From Psychroflexus sediminis (GTDB lineage Bacteria; Bacteroidota; Bacteroidia; Flavobacteriales; Flavobacteriaceae): DNA of 64,000 nucleotides. The first letter of the stretch is position 1, and each line of letters starts with the position of its first letter. Position numbers and translations under genes: made by a program. Positions 28,024 through 36,907 of this stretch are shown piece after piece. The stretch spans positions 62,001 to 126,000 of the forward strand of contig NZ_FNCW01000006.1 in the NCBI RefSeq assembly GCF_900099815.1, written 5' to 3'. The notes under the pieces were generated by a model that was not told the origin of the DNA, did not search any database, and was given only the letters and a program-made list of their open reading frames with translations.

Positions 28024-28031
28024 CAAAGATA
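28024..28031 (-). promoter_or_regulatory. Likely -7 element of the pheT promoter
   Basis: TATCTTTG on the minus strand matches TAnnTTTG and lies 22 bp before the pheT ATG; a clear -33 TTG is not visible. Confidence 0.4.
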
Positions 28032-28102
28032 ACAAACCCGCTTAGCTCTTAAAATTTTTATTCCTCTAAAATTATAGTAAATTGAGCCAAAAATATTTTT
28101 AT

Positions 28103-29440
28103 ATGAAAACTATACTTACAATTGCTTTTTTAAGCATTTCGACTGTCTTTTATGGTCAAATCGATACCCGGATTTATGATATTGTGGATGATGTATCCGC
28201 AGAAAAACTGGAATATTATGTGCAGAACCTGGCTGATTTTGGAACCCGAAACACCTTTAGTGAAACCGAAAGCGATACCCGAGGAATAGGGGCGGCCAGA
28301 CGCTGGATAAAAAAAGAGTTTGAAGCGATTTCATCAGACTGTAACAATTGCCTTGAGGTTTTTTTTCAAGGGGAAACGGTTACGCCTGACATGGGAAGCA
28401 GAATTCCTAAAACAGCCGAAGTTAAGAACGTTGTCGCCATTCAGAAAGGGATAAAATATCCTAATTCTTATATCATCATGAGCGGAGATATCGATTCCAG
28501 AGCCTCAGACACTCAGGATTTTACAACCGATGCTCCTGGAGCAAATGACAATGCCACGGGAATGGCAGGAGCCATGGAAGCCGCCAGGGTCCTTTCTCAA
28601 TATGAATTCGATCACAGTATTGTATATGTGGGACTAAGTGGTGAAGAACAGGGTCTGTTTGGGGGTAAGTTTCTCGCCGAATACGCCAAAGAAAAGGGCT
28701 GGGATATTATTGGAGTCCTTAATAACGACATGATTGGCAATATTGAAGGACTTGACGGTGTGATTGATAACAGAAGCTTCAGAATTTTCAGCGAAGCTCA
28801 CAACCCGACCGAAACCGACAGAGAAAGACAAATGAAGCGTTTTTATGGCGGTGAAGTGGATGGAGCTTCAAGACAGTTGGCCAGATATGTGTATGAAACG
28901 ACACAAACCTATATGCCGGAAATGAATCCGATCATGATTTACCGTTTGGACCGCTTTGGTCGTGGGGGACATCACAGGTCTTTTAACGATTTGGGCTATC
29001 CCGGGATCAGAATTATGGAAGCACATGAAAACTATAACCAGCAGCACCAGGACGTTAGAGTGGAAAGCGGCATCGCTTATGGCGACGTGATAGAACATGT
29101 TAATTTTGATTATGTCAAAAAATTAACTGCAGTGAATGCCATTAGCATGGCAAGTTTGGCCTGGGCTCCTCCCGCTCCCTTAGAAGTTGCCATTGGCGGT
29201 ATTGTAGAACCTTCGGTCAGACTCCAATGGGAACAGGAAAACCCGGAAGATGTTAAAGGCTATAAGGTATACTGGAGATCTACAACTTCCCCGACCTGGG
29301 ATCATTTCAGATATGTAGAAAACGTAAATGAAATTACATTAGAGGGAATCATCATCGATAATTTTTTCTTCGGAATTTCCTCTGTTGGTGAAAACGGACA
29401 CGAAAGTGTTGTGGTATTTCCCTCAAAAATAATGAGGTAA
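28103..29440 (+). CDS. Secreted M28-family metallopeptidase with C-terminal FnIII-like domain
   Basis: A 445-residue exported protein from the ATG at 28103 (an in-frame TTG 21 bp upstream would spoil the signal peptide MKTILTIAFLSISTVFYGQ). The peptidase core has APGANDNATG (D149), the catalytic SGEEQGLFGG (E181/E182), NNDMIGN (D209) and a C-terminal HENYNQQHQ, all M28 features. Residues about 355-445 look like a fibronectin type III domain (VRLQWEQENPEDVKGYKVYW). The usual first zinc ligand in H-x-D is Asp here (GDIDS, D129). It is probably an aminopeptidase-like enzyme in the periplasm or outside; the substrate is unknown. Confidence 0.88.
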   Translation: MKTILTIAFLSISTVFYGQIDTRIYDIVDDVSAEKLEYYVQNLADFGTRNTFSETESDTRGIGAARRWIKKEFEAISSDCNNCLEVFFQGETVTPDMGSRIPKTAEVKNVVAIQKGIKYPNSYIIMSGDIDSRASDTQDFTTDAPGANDNATGMAGAMEAARVLSQYEFDHSIVYVGLSGEEQGLFGGKFLAEYAKEKGWDIIGVLNNDMIGNIEGLDGVIDNRSFRIFSEAHNPTETDRERQMKRFYGGEVDGASRQLARYVYETTQTYMPEMNPIMIYRLDRFGRGGHHRSFNDLGYPGIRIMEAHENYNQQHQDVRVESGIAYGDVIEHVNFDYVKKLTAVNAISMASLAWAPPAPLEVAIGGIVEPSVRLQWEQENPEDVKGYKVYWRSTTSPTWDHFRYVENVNEITLEGIIIDNFFFGISSVGENGHESVVVFPSKIMR

Positions 29441-29457
29441 TAAAATTTCTGAAAACT

Positions 29458-29494
29458 AAAAAAGGTCTTATCCAAATGGATAAGACCTTTTTTT
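29458..29494 (+). terminator. Terminator after the M28 peptidase gene
   Basis: AAAGGTCTTATCC and GGATAAGACCTTT form a 13 bp perfect stem with a 4 nt loop and T8 tail, 18 bp after the stop. It sits immediately beyond the 3' end of the convergent tRNA gene and may also stop its transcript. Confidence 0.85.
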
Positions 29495-29496
29495 TG

Positions 29497-29570
29497 GGTG
29501 GAAGATGGGGCTCGAACCCACGACCCCTGGTACCACAAACCAGTGCTCTAACCAGCTGAGCTACATCCAC
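29497..29570 (-). tRNA. tRNA-His (anticodon GTG)
   Basis: A 74 nt cloverleaf on the minus strand. The anticodon loop TTGTGGT (anticodon at 29534-29536) is held by CTGGT/ACCAG; the D arm starts GCTCAG, and the T arm has GTGGG TTCGAGC CCCAT. The discriminator is C73 and the base before position 1 is G, as expected for tRNA-His. CCA is not fully encoded, normal for this phylum. The acceptor stem pairs except for a U6-U67 mismatch. Confidence 0.93.
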
Positions 29571-29662
29571 CAGTTGTCCTTTAAGACGATGCAAATTTAA
29601 TATAATATTGCATTCTACAAAAGGATTTAGATAAATAACAGAAAAAATAAATGAAAGTAAAA

Positions 29663-29702
29663 TTATAACCCATTCAGATCATTAAGCGTGAATGGGTTAT
29701 AA
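29663..29702 (-). terminator. Terminator of the acetate-module operon
   Basis: A 14 bp perfect inverted repeat (TTATAACCCATTCA and its complement) with a 12 nt loop, 36 bp after the stop of the fused ligase gene; on the minus strand it runs into AATTTTAC. The T run is short, so strength is uncertain. Confidence 0.6.
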
Positions 29703-29738
29703 ATCCCCTAATCCGGATTTCTTTTAAAATTTCAGGGC

Positions 29739-32700
29739 TTATTCATCCAAAAACGGCTGTACTTTTTCTTTGATTTCCTCTACAATACCGGGGTCCAGCA
29801 AGGTAGATACATCTCCGATCTGATCCCCTTCATCAGAAGAAATCTTTCTCATGATACGCCTCATGATTTTACCACTTCGTGTTTTAGGCAATCCGGATAC
29901 AAAATGTATGCGGTCTAACTTGGCTATCGGACCAATTTTGCTTGCAATGAGCTGATTGATTTCCTTACTCAGATTCTCTTTATTTCTGGATTCACCATCG
30001 GTTTTTAAAATTAAAAATCCAGCAAGAGCATTTCCTTTTACCTGATGAGGGAAGCCGATGATAGCGGACTCGGCCACGGCAGGATGCTCATTGATGGCAT
30101 CTTCTATAGGCGCGGTGCCCAAATTATGCCCGGAAACAATAATCACATCATCTACTCTACCGGTGATTCTGTAATAGCCTACTTCATCCCTGAGCGCCCC
30201 GTCCCCAGTAAAATAGACATCCTTAAAGGCTGAGAAATACGTGTCTTTATAGCGCTGATGATTGCCATAAACCGTTCTGGCCATACTTGGCCAGGGATGC
30301 TTGATGCAAAGTTTACCAGAGACCGAATTACCCTGTATTTCATTTCCTTGATCATCCATCAGTGAAGGCTGAATTCCCGGCAAAGGCAGGGTTGCATAGG
30401 TGGGTTTGGTCGGGGTCACAAACGGAATTGGAGAAATCATAATTCCACCCGTTTCTGTTTGCCACCAGGTATCCACAATTGGACATTTCTTTTTACCGAT
30501 GTTTTCATTATACCAGTTCCAGGCTTCCTCGTTGATAGGCTCACCAACACTTCCGAGAACTTTTAAAGACGACAAATCGTATGTATTTACAAATTCGATA
30601 TCTTGTTTAGCCAAAGCTCGAATAGCCGTTGGAGCAGTATAAAACTGATTCACTTTGAATTTATCTATTATATCCCAAAACCTACCAAAATCGGGGTAAG
30701 ACGGAACACCTTCAAACATGAGTGTTGTAGCACCATTCAAAAGTGGGCCGTACACTATATAGGAATGTCCTGTTATCCAGCCGATATCAGCCGTACACCA
30801 GTATACATCATTCTCCTGGTACTGAAAAACATTTTTGAATGAAAATGCCGTGTATACCATGTATCCCGCAGTGGTATGCACCATACCTTTCGGGGTTCCG
30901 GTAGATCCTGAAGTGTATAGAATGAAAAGCATGTCCTCTGCATCCATGACTTCTGCTTCACACTTATCGCCTACCTGCTTTAATTCTTCGTGAAGCCAGA
31001 CATCGCGATTTTCAAGCATATCCACTTTAGAGAAGGTACGTTTGGCAACCAAAACGCAGTCTACTGAAGGTGTAGATTCCAAAGCTTCATTCACAATGCT
31101 CTTTAAATCAATGCTTTTGGAACCTCTGTAAGATCCGTCTGAAGTAATTACCATCCTGCAGTCTGAATCATTGATTCTTGAAGCCAAAGCAGATGCAGAA
31201 AATCCGGCAAAAACCACAGAATGCACTGCTCCTATTCTGGCACAGGCTAAAGTAGCAATGGCCAGTTCGGGAATCATCGGTAAGTAAATGCAAACCCGAT
31301 CTCCCTTCTGAACTCCATTTTTCTTAAGCACATTTGCCATTTTATTGACCCGCTTCGACAAGTCATTGTAACTGATATGAAGTGCTTCTTCATCTGGATT
31401 ATTCGGTTCCCAAATAATTGCCGTTTTATTACCTCTGGTTTTTAAATGCCTGTCAATAGCATTTTCAGTAATATTGAGCTGAGCCCCTTCAAACCAGCTC
31501 ACCTCTGCTTTTTCAGGATTCCATTTCAATACCGAATCCCATTTCCTTTTCCATTCAAAATTTCTTTCAGCAATGGTGTTCCAAAAATTCTCCGGATCGT
31601 TTTGAGAAATCCTATACACATCCATATACTTAGCAAGTGAATCGATGTTATAATAGCTTTTAGTCAGTGCTTTTAAAGACTGAGTTACCTGATCTTTATT
31701 TTTACTGAAAGCACCGATTTTCTGCTGGCTAAAGATTTCAATAATCTCACTGATTACCATCGGGTCTTCGATAGTTGAAGGAAGTTTATACGCCTCTCCC
31801 GCTACAAGTTTCCTTAAAGTTCTTCTTAAGGTCTTACCACTTCTGGTTTTCGGCAGGCGCTTGACTATAACTACATTCTTCAAGGCAGCAATAGCTCCAA
31901 TTTTATCTCTGACTAACTGAATAATTTCAGTTTGCATTTTATAGGATTCATAGCCTTCTTCACCAGTTTTGGGGACGACAATGGCTAGCGGTACTTCTCC
32001 CTTCAGTTCATCCTGTAATCCAACAACAGCACATTCAGCAACAGACGGGTGCTGAGAAACAACTTCTTCGAGAGCTGCTGTAGAAAGTCTGTGACCAGAC
32101 ACATTGATGACATCGTCAATTCTTCCAGTGATAAAGACATAACCCTCTTCATCGATATACCCACCATCACCGGAGAAGTAATAGCCCGGAAATTTGCTTA
32201 GATACCCGTTTTTATAGCGTTCATGGTTATTCCAAAGCGTTTGCATGAATCCTGGGGGGAGCGGTAATTTGGAACAAATATAACCTTCAGTATTGGCAGG
32301 TAGGGTTTCGCCGTCTTCAGAAAGAATCGCCAGATCATAACCCGGGACGGGTTTTCCTGCAGAACCAGGTTTTACAGGCAAAGCATCCATTCCCATGTAA
32401 TTAGCAACAATAGACCAGCCCGATTCTGTCTGCCACCAGTGGTCAATCACAGGAACCTTCAGATGATCTTCGGCCCACTTCAAAGTGGTTTCATCACATC
32501 GCTCTCCAGCCAGAAATTGATATTTTAAGGAAGAAATATCATGCTTTTTGATAAACTCTCCTTTTGGATCTTCTTTTCTGATGGCTCTGAAAGCTGTTGG
32601 AGCGGTAAACATGACATTTACTTTATGGTCTTCAATCACTCTCCAGAACGCCCCGGCATCAGGGGTTTTAACGGGTTTCCCTTCATATATAATCGTTGTA

Positions 32701-33599
32701 TTTCTATGAATCATGGGGCCATAAACAATATAACTATGTCCAACCACCCAGCCCACATCCGATGCAGCCCAGAACACATCGCCGGGTTTGGTTCCATAAA
32801 TATTCTCCATAGAAAATTTTAATCCAACCGCGTACCCCCCCGTATCTCTTACCACTCCTTTGGGCGATCCAGTAGTTCCAGAGGTGTAAAGAATATAGGA
32901 AGGATCTTTAGATTTTAAAGCTACTGCCGGAGTGGGTTCAGCCTTTTCCATCAATTCTGTATAATCGATATCGTAAGGCTTCTCCTCAAATTCAACTCCC
33001 AGTTTTCTATTGAACACCACAACTTTTTCTACCTTGTGCTTAGCTTTTTCAATGGCTTCATCCACCATGGGCTTATAGGCTATGAGTCGATCCACTTCAA
33101 TTCCGGAAGTCGCCGTCATGATCACTTTGGGCTTGGCATCGTCTATTCTCATCGCCAGTTCATCTGGTGCAAAACCTCCGAAAACCACAGAATGTATCGC
33201 CCCGATTCTGGCGCAGGCCAGCATGCTGAACAACGAATGAGAAATCATTGGCATGTAAATAATGACCCGATCCCCTTTTTCAACACCTAAGGCTTTTAGG
33301 CCGCCGGCAAGTTTGGATACCTTCTCCAAAACCTCATTATAGGTGTATTTCACCTGCTTCTGTCTGACCGCAGAATCATAAATAAGGGCAATTTCATCCC
33401 CATATCCATCTTCCACGTGTTGATCTATGCACAAATAACTCAAGTTGGTTTCTCCATCAGGAAACCAGTGGTATATCCCTTCTGAGGTTTGTTCCAAAGC
33501 TTTGGTTGGCGCTTTGAACCACCTTATATTTTCAGAGGCTTTCATCCAGAATTCTTCAGGATGCTCAATACTTTTTTGATAGACTTCTTTATAATTCAT
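29739..33599 (-). CDS. Fused double acyl-CoA synthetase: PrpE/ACSS3-like half plus acetyl-CoA synthetase half
   Basis: One uninterrupted 1286-residue frame contains two complete AMP-forming short-chain acyl-CoA synthetases. Half 1 (about 1-615) has YTSGTTGSPKG (238-248), HWWQTESGW (387-395) and the catalytic PKTRSGK (K589); the SGW ending resembles propionate-activating PrpE/ACSS3. Half 2 (about 655-1286) has YTSGSTGTPKG (895-905), TWWQTETGG (1044-1052) and PKTRSGK (K1244), as in acetyl-CoA synthetase Acs. In Acs and PrpE this Lys is the site of regulatory acylation. A linker of about 40 residues (SQQKIGAFSKNKDQ) joins them. Both active sites look intact. Normal family length is 620-660, so this is a true fusion. 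Last gene of the operon, 11 bp after the response regulator. Confidence 0.93.
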   Translation of the reverse strand: MNYKEVYQKSIEHPEEFWMKASENIRWFKAPTKALEQTSEGIYHWFPDGETNLSYLCIDQHVEDGYGDEIALIYDSAVRQKQVKYTYNEVLEKVSKLAGGLKALGVEKGDRVIIYMPMISHSLFSMLACARIGAIHSVVFGGFAPDELAMRIDDAKPKVIMTATSGIEVDRLIAYKPMVDEAIEKAKHKVEKVVVFNRKLGVEFEEKPYDIDYTELMEKAEPTPAVALKSKDPSYILYTSGTTGSPKGVVRDTGGYAVGLKFSMENIYGTKPGDVFWAASDVGWVVGHSYIVYGPMIHRNTTIIYEGKPVKTPDAGAFWRVIEDHKVNVMFTAPTAFRAIRKEDPKGEFIKKHDISSLKYQFLAGERCDETTLKWAEDHLKVPVIDHWWQTESGWSIVANYMGMDALPVKPGSAGKPVPGYDLAILSEDGETLPANTEGYICSKLPLPPGFMQTLWNNHERYKNGYLSKFPGYYFSGDGGYIDEEGYVFITGRIDDVINVSGHRLSTAALEEVVSQHPSVAECAVVGLQDELKGEVPLAIVVPKTGEEGYESYKMQTEIIQLVRDKIGAIAALKNVVIVKRLPKTRSGKTLRRTLRKLVAGEAYKLPSTIEDPMVISEIIEIFSQQKIGAFSKNKDQVTQSLKALTKSYYNIDSLAKYMDVYRISQNDPENFWNTIAERNFEWKRKWDSVLKWNPEKAEVSWFEGAQLNITENAIDRHLKTRGNKTAIIWEPNNPDEEALHISYNDLSKRVNKMANVLKKNGVQKGDRVCIYLPMIPELAIATLACARIGAVHSVVFAGFSASALASRINDSDCRMVITSDGSYRGSKSIDLKSIVNEALESTPSVDCVLVAKRTFSKVDMLENRDVWLHEELKQVGDKCEAEVMDAEDMLFILYTSGSTGTPKGMVHTTAGYMVYTAFSFKNVFQYQENDVYWCTADIGWITGHSYIVYGPLLNGATTLMFEGVPSYPDFGRFWDIIDKFKVNQFYTAPTAIRALAKQDIEFVNTYDLSSLKVLGSVGEPINEEAWNWYNENIGKKKCPIVDTWWQTETGGIMISPIPFVTPTKPTYATLPLPGIQPSLMDDQGNEIQGNSVSGKLCIKHPWPSMARTVYGNHQRYKDTYFSAFKDVYFTGDGALRDEVGYYRITGRVDDVIIVSGHNLGTAPIEDAINEHPAVAESAIIGFPHQVKGNALAGFLILKTDGESRNKENLSKEINQLIASKIGPIAKLDRIHFVSGLPKTRSGKIMRRIMRKISSDEGDQIGDVSTLLDPGIVEEIKEKVQPFLDE

Positions 33600-33610
33600 A
33601 ACACTATAGT

Positions 33611-33985
33611 TTAGGGTTTGTGATTTAATAATTCACTTACAGTATTCAGGAGTTTTTTCATAGAAAACGGTTTTTTGATGTATGCTTTAGCGCCAAGATT
33701 CAAGGCTTTCTGAACATCGCTTTCCTTTTGTTTCGCACTTATAATTACAGTTTGCGTAGAGGCTTTGAGTGCGTTGTGCTCTCGCAAATGCTGCAGGACT
33801 TCATATCCATCTACTTTAGGCATCATAATATCCAAAATCACCAGGTCTGGCAAGAGTTTTTCTGCGAGCGCAATCGCCTCCTCCCCGTCTCGGGCAATAA
33901 AAACCTCATAATCATTTTTTCTTAAGGTATACTCCAGTGCCATGATTATGTTAGGCTCGTCATCTACAAGTAAGATCTTTTTCAT
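33611..33985 (-). CDS. Single-domain (CheY-like) response regulator
   Basis: A 124-residue receiver domain with no output domain. The acidic pocket is LLVDDEPN (D8, D9), the phosphoacceptor is D52 in LVILDIMMPKVDGYE, S83 is the switch residue in VIISAK, and K105 lies in IKKPF. Its start overlaps the end of the upstream kinase gene by 4 bp, which marks it as the kinase's partner. Without a DNA-binding domain it must act through another protein, further phosphotransfer or protein contact; the well-studied acetate-switch regulator CrbR of Vibrio, by contrast, carries an HTH domain. Confidence 0.93.
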   Translation of the reverse strand: MKKILLVDDEPNIIMALEYTLRKNDYEVFIARDGEEAIALAEKLLPDLVILDIMMPKVDGYEVLQHLREHNALKASTQTVIISAKQKESDVQKALNLGAKAYIKKPFSMKKLLNTVSELLNHKP

Positions 33986-36678
33986 AGCTTTCGTTTTGGT
34001 AATTTCACAATGAATTCTGCTCCTGTTTCAAGGCCTGGATCAGCATAAATCTCGCCGCAGTGCATCTGCACAATCTGTTTACAGATCGCTAATCCAAAAC
34101 CACTACCAACAGGTTTTTTGAAGGTCTGATTTTTGGACTGATAGAATTTTTTAAAAATCAAATCAAAGTCCCCTTCTGGTATTCCCTTGCCGTTGTCCCT
34201 GATTTTAATCGTAATTTCTTCTGAATTTTCCTCTAAAAGCACTTCTATCCTCCCCTCGTTTTCTGAAACAAATTTTAAAGAATTGGAAAGTAAGTTAGTA
34301 AACACCTGAAGCATTTTGCTGTAATCAAATTCGGCTTCGATTTGAGTTTTATTCTCAAAATTGACCTCTATGTGTTTTCGTTCAGCGATACTGCTTATTC
34401 CATCAATAGCATCTTGGATACACGTATTCAAGGCTTCGGACGTTATATTCAATTCATCTCTTCCTGAAGCCATTTTTTCCAAATCCAGAATATCGTTGAT
34501 CAGTGCATTGAGGCGTTCTGTATCCTGAATAATATTGTTCAGGAATTTTTGACGAAGTTCAAATGGCATATCATCATCTTCTGTCAATACTTCAGAACTT
34601 GCCTTGATGGAAGTGATTGGAGTTTTGAGCTCATGCGCTACCGTATCCAAAAAGTCATCCTTAAGCTGGTCCTGGAGTTTAAGCTCTTCATTCGCAGATT
34701 TCAAATCTGAAGTGAGTTTAATCAGCTTTTGAGACTGTTCTTCCAGTGACTTGTTGACGGAAATGGTTTCTTTGTTTTCCTCCAATATTTTTAAAACTTC
34801 AACCAAAGACACCGGCTTTTCTTTGGCCACATTGGAAATTAAGATTTTAGCAGAAGCGCTTCCCACAGCTCCCGTAAGCAATCGTTCTGAGAAATTGATA
34901 AATCTGGCATCTGCCAACTTTTCTTCCGGATTTACCTGGTAGCGTTTTCTAAAGACGTTCAAAGCTTTCTTGGCTTTGGCCTCCCCAAGGAAACGAATCA
35001 ATATATTCTGGATATCCTCTACGTAGGCTTCACCTTTCCAGACGTAAGCATTTTCTTTGAGTTCCACGACTTTCTCACTGTTTACGAACATTTCACCATA
35101 GTTTCTCTCCCGGTAATTTCCTTTTTTGACAACTGATAAAACCAAATAAGCTCCCGTATTGAGCAATAAACTCCAGTATAAGGCATGGTTAACCGGATTC
35201 AGTAAGTCAACACCAAAAAGCGCATAAGGTTTAAGCAGGTCGATACCGTATAATCCTTGTTCTGCAAATGAATTTTGACTCAAAACATTTTCAGTAATAA
35301 AGGGTAGCAGATACGTAAACCCAACTATAAGCATACCGAGTATAATACCCACTTTTGAACCTAAAGCAGAGCCTCTGTTCCAAAACATGCCTATGAAAAA
35401 ACTAGGAGCTAACTGGGCGATGATCAAAAATGAAATAAGCCCGATTGAAAATAAAGAAACTTTGGGGTCAAACAGGGCATAAAGTAAATAAGCCAGAATT
35501 ATAGAACTAAATACACATAGGCGTCTTATGTTTTTAATGGTTTTTTCGTTCTTAAACGACTTGCTTTGGGTCAGATTTTTTATAAATCCGTAAGGTATAA
35601 TAAGGTTATTGCTCAACATCGTGGACAGCGCCACCGTGGAAACCACAACCATAGAAATCACTGCTGAAAGACCTCCCAGAAAAACTAAAATAGCCAACCA
35701 ATACTCCTCAAAATATAAAGGAATAAGAAGCGTAAAATAGTCGGCTTTGGACTGATCTCCTAAAATCAGCATTCCTCCCCAGGCGATAAAAATGACAAAT
35801 ACATTAAATAATAAAAGGTAAAGCGGAAAAAACCAAATCGAGGTTTTTAGCTGTTTTCGATTAGTAAATTCAACTACAGAAGCCTGAAACTGGCGTGGCA
35901 ACAGAAAAATCGCCAAAAAAGAAAGCGCTACACTAAAATACCAATTGATGCCGCCACTTAAACCCTTGATGGTACTTAACTCATTCAAATCCAAACCCAA
36001 CTTAGCCTGCTTATAAATATCTGATGTGCCGTCAAACACAAAGTAGGTGACGTAAACTCCAACGATGAGAAAGAAGCTTAACTTCAATACAGATTCAACA
36101 GCAATAGAAAACATAACGCCTGTTCTGTGCTTGGAAGCATCCAGGGCTAAGGTTCCAAAAAAGGAGGCAAAGATGGCCAAAATTAAAGCGATGTAAAAGG
36201 TAGAATCCGTTATCACCGATGAACCCTCAATCCCAAGACTTGAAGTAGAAACAATTTCAAAGGTTTCAGAAATCGCTTTGAGTTGAAGAGAGATATAAGG
36301 AATAATACTCGCAGCGCAAACCAGAGTGACCAAAGCTCCCAGAGATCTGCTGTTACCATATCTAAGAGAGATAAAATCGGCAATACTCGAAACCTTATAC
36401 ACTTTGGATAGCTGAATTATTTTCTTCAATAAAACAATCCACAATGGCGCAGCGATGATAGGTCCGAGATAAATCGTAAGAAACTCAACTCCGGACTTTG
36501 CTGCCATGCCTACACTGCCATAATAGGTCCATGCCGAGCAGTACACCGCAAGGGATAAAGCATATACAACCGGATGTGACACCAGTTTTGAGCCTTTATT
36601 TTTTTCAGCAAAAAAAGCGATGAGAAACAAAATCCCCAAGTAGACAAAAATGAGTGCTATGAGTGCGGTTTTACTCAT
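33982..36678 (-). CDS. Histidine kinase with sodium:solute symporter sensor domain (CrbS/CbrA-like)
   Basis: An 898-residue protein. Residues about 1-530 form a sodium:solute symporter-type membrane domain of about thirteen segments (YCSAWTYYGSVGMAA, IADFISLRYGNSRSLG, GLSAVISMVVVSTVAL). Residues about 540-640 are a cytoplasmic linker, then a coiled segment. HisKA has H682 in VAHELKTPITS, and the ATPase domain has LLSNSLKF, DNGKGIPEG and GSGFGLAI. SSS-fused kinases such as CrbS control acetyl-CoA synthetase genes and CbrA controls carbon and nitrogen use in gammaproteobacteria. Here the kinase is encoded beside an acetate-type symporter and ACS, which makes acetate or propionate sensing a strong inference. 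It overlaps both flanking genes by 4 bp. Confidence 0.92.
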   Translation of the reverse strand: MSKTALIALIFVYLGILFLIAFFAEKNKGSKLVSHPVVYALSLAVYCSAWTYYGSVGMAAKSGVEFLTIYLGPIIAAPLWIVLLKKIIQLSKVYKVSSIADFISLRYGNSRSLGALVTLVCAASIIPYISLQLKAISETFEIVSTSSLGIEGSSVITDSTFYIALILAIFASFFGTLALDASKHRTGVMFSIAVESVLKLSFFLIVGVYVTYFVFDGTSDIYKQAKLGLDLNELSTIKGLSGGINWYFSVALSFLAIFLLPRQFQASVVEFTNRKQLKTSIWFFPLYLLLFNVFVIFIAWGGMLILGDQSKADYFTLLIPLYFEEYWLAILVFLGGLSAVISMVVVSTVALSTMLSNNLIIPYGFIKNLTQSKSFKNEKTIKNIRRLCVFSSIILAYLLYALFDPKVSLFSIGLISFLIIAQLAPSFFIGMFWNRGSALGSKVGIILGMLIVGFTYLLPFITENVLSQNSFAEQGLYGIDLLKPYALFGVDLLNPVNHALYWSLLLNTGAYLVLSVVKKGNYRERNYGEMFVNSEKVVELKENAYVWKGEAYVEDIQNILIRFLGEAKAKKALNVFRKRYQVNPEEKLADARFINFSERLLTGAVGSASAKILISNVAKEKPVSLVEVLKILEENKETISVNKSLEEQSQKLIKLTSDLKSANEELKLQDQLKDDFLDTVAHELKTPITSIKASSEVLTEDDDMPFELRQKFLNNIIQDTERLNALINDILDLEKMASGRDELNITSEALNTCIQDAIDGISSIAERKHIEVNFENKTQIEAEFDYSKMLQVFTNLLSNSLKFVSENEGRIEVLLEENSEEITIKIRDNGKGIPEGDFDLIFKKFYQSKNQTFKKPVGSGFGLAICKQIVQMHCGEIYADPGLETGAEFIVKLPKRKL

Positions 36679-36872
36679 CGGTCTGAATATTTTTTAAGAA
36701 TCAAGTAGGACATGAGAATACTCACCAGCCAAACTATAAAGACAAAAAAGTAAAACAAAGGAAACCCAAGCACCGAAGTCACCTGATTGAAAGCAAGTAC
36801 CAAAGGTATATTGAAAAGCAGAATCAAGCCAAAGCTTAAAAAAATGAGTTTCTGTTGATGCCTCTTTTTCAT
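36675..36872 (-). CDS. Small two-TM membrane protein linked to the sensor kinase
   Basis: A 65-residue protein with a basic start (MKKRHQQK), two hydrophobic segments (LIFLSFGLILLFNIPLVLAF and FPLFYFFVFIVWLVSILMSY) and a basic end. Its stop overlaps the start of the symporter-kinase gene by 4 bp, the tightest form of translational coupling. Small two-helix subunits accompany other sodium:solute symporters (DUF4212 in this same operon), so I infer that it is the accessory subunit of the kinase's symporter domain. The family name is not recognised. Confidence 0.75.
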   Translation of the reverse strand: MKKRHQQKLIFLSFGLILLFNIPLVLAFNQVTSVLGFPLFYFFVFIVWLVSILMSYLILKKYSDR

Positions 36873-36907
36873 GTGATGAGAAATATATCCTGAAATTAAA
36901 TAAAATC

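Noticed and set aside
29302-29594. Minus-strand frames of about 80 codons across the M28 gene end and tRNA
   Set aside because: They read through the antisense of the peptidase, a terminator and the tRNA gene itself.
31600-31720. Assembly frameshift joining two separate acs genes
   Set aside because: The reading frame is continuous with a sensible linker and normal composition on both sides. An artefact would usually need a lost stop plus matching frame; it remains testable with reads.
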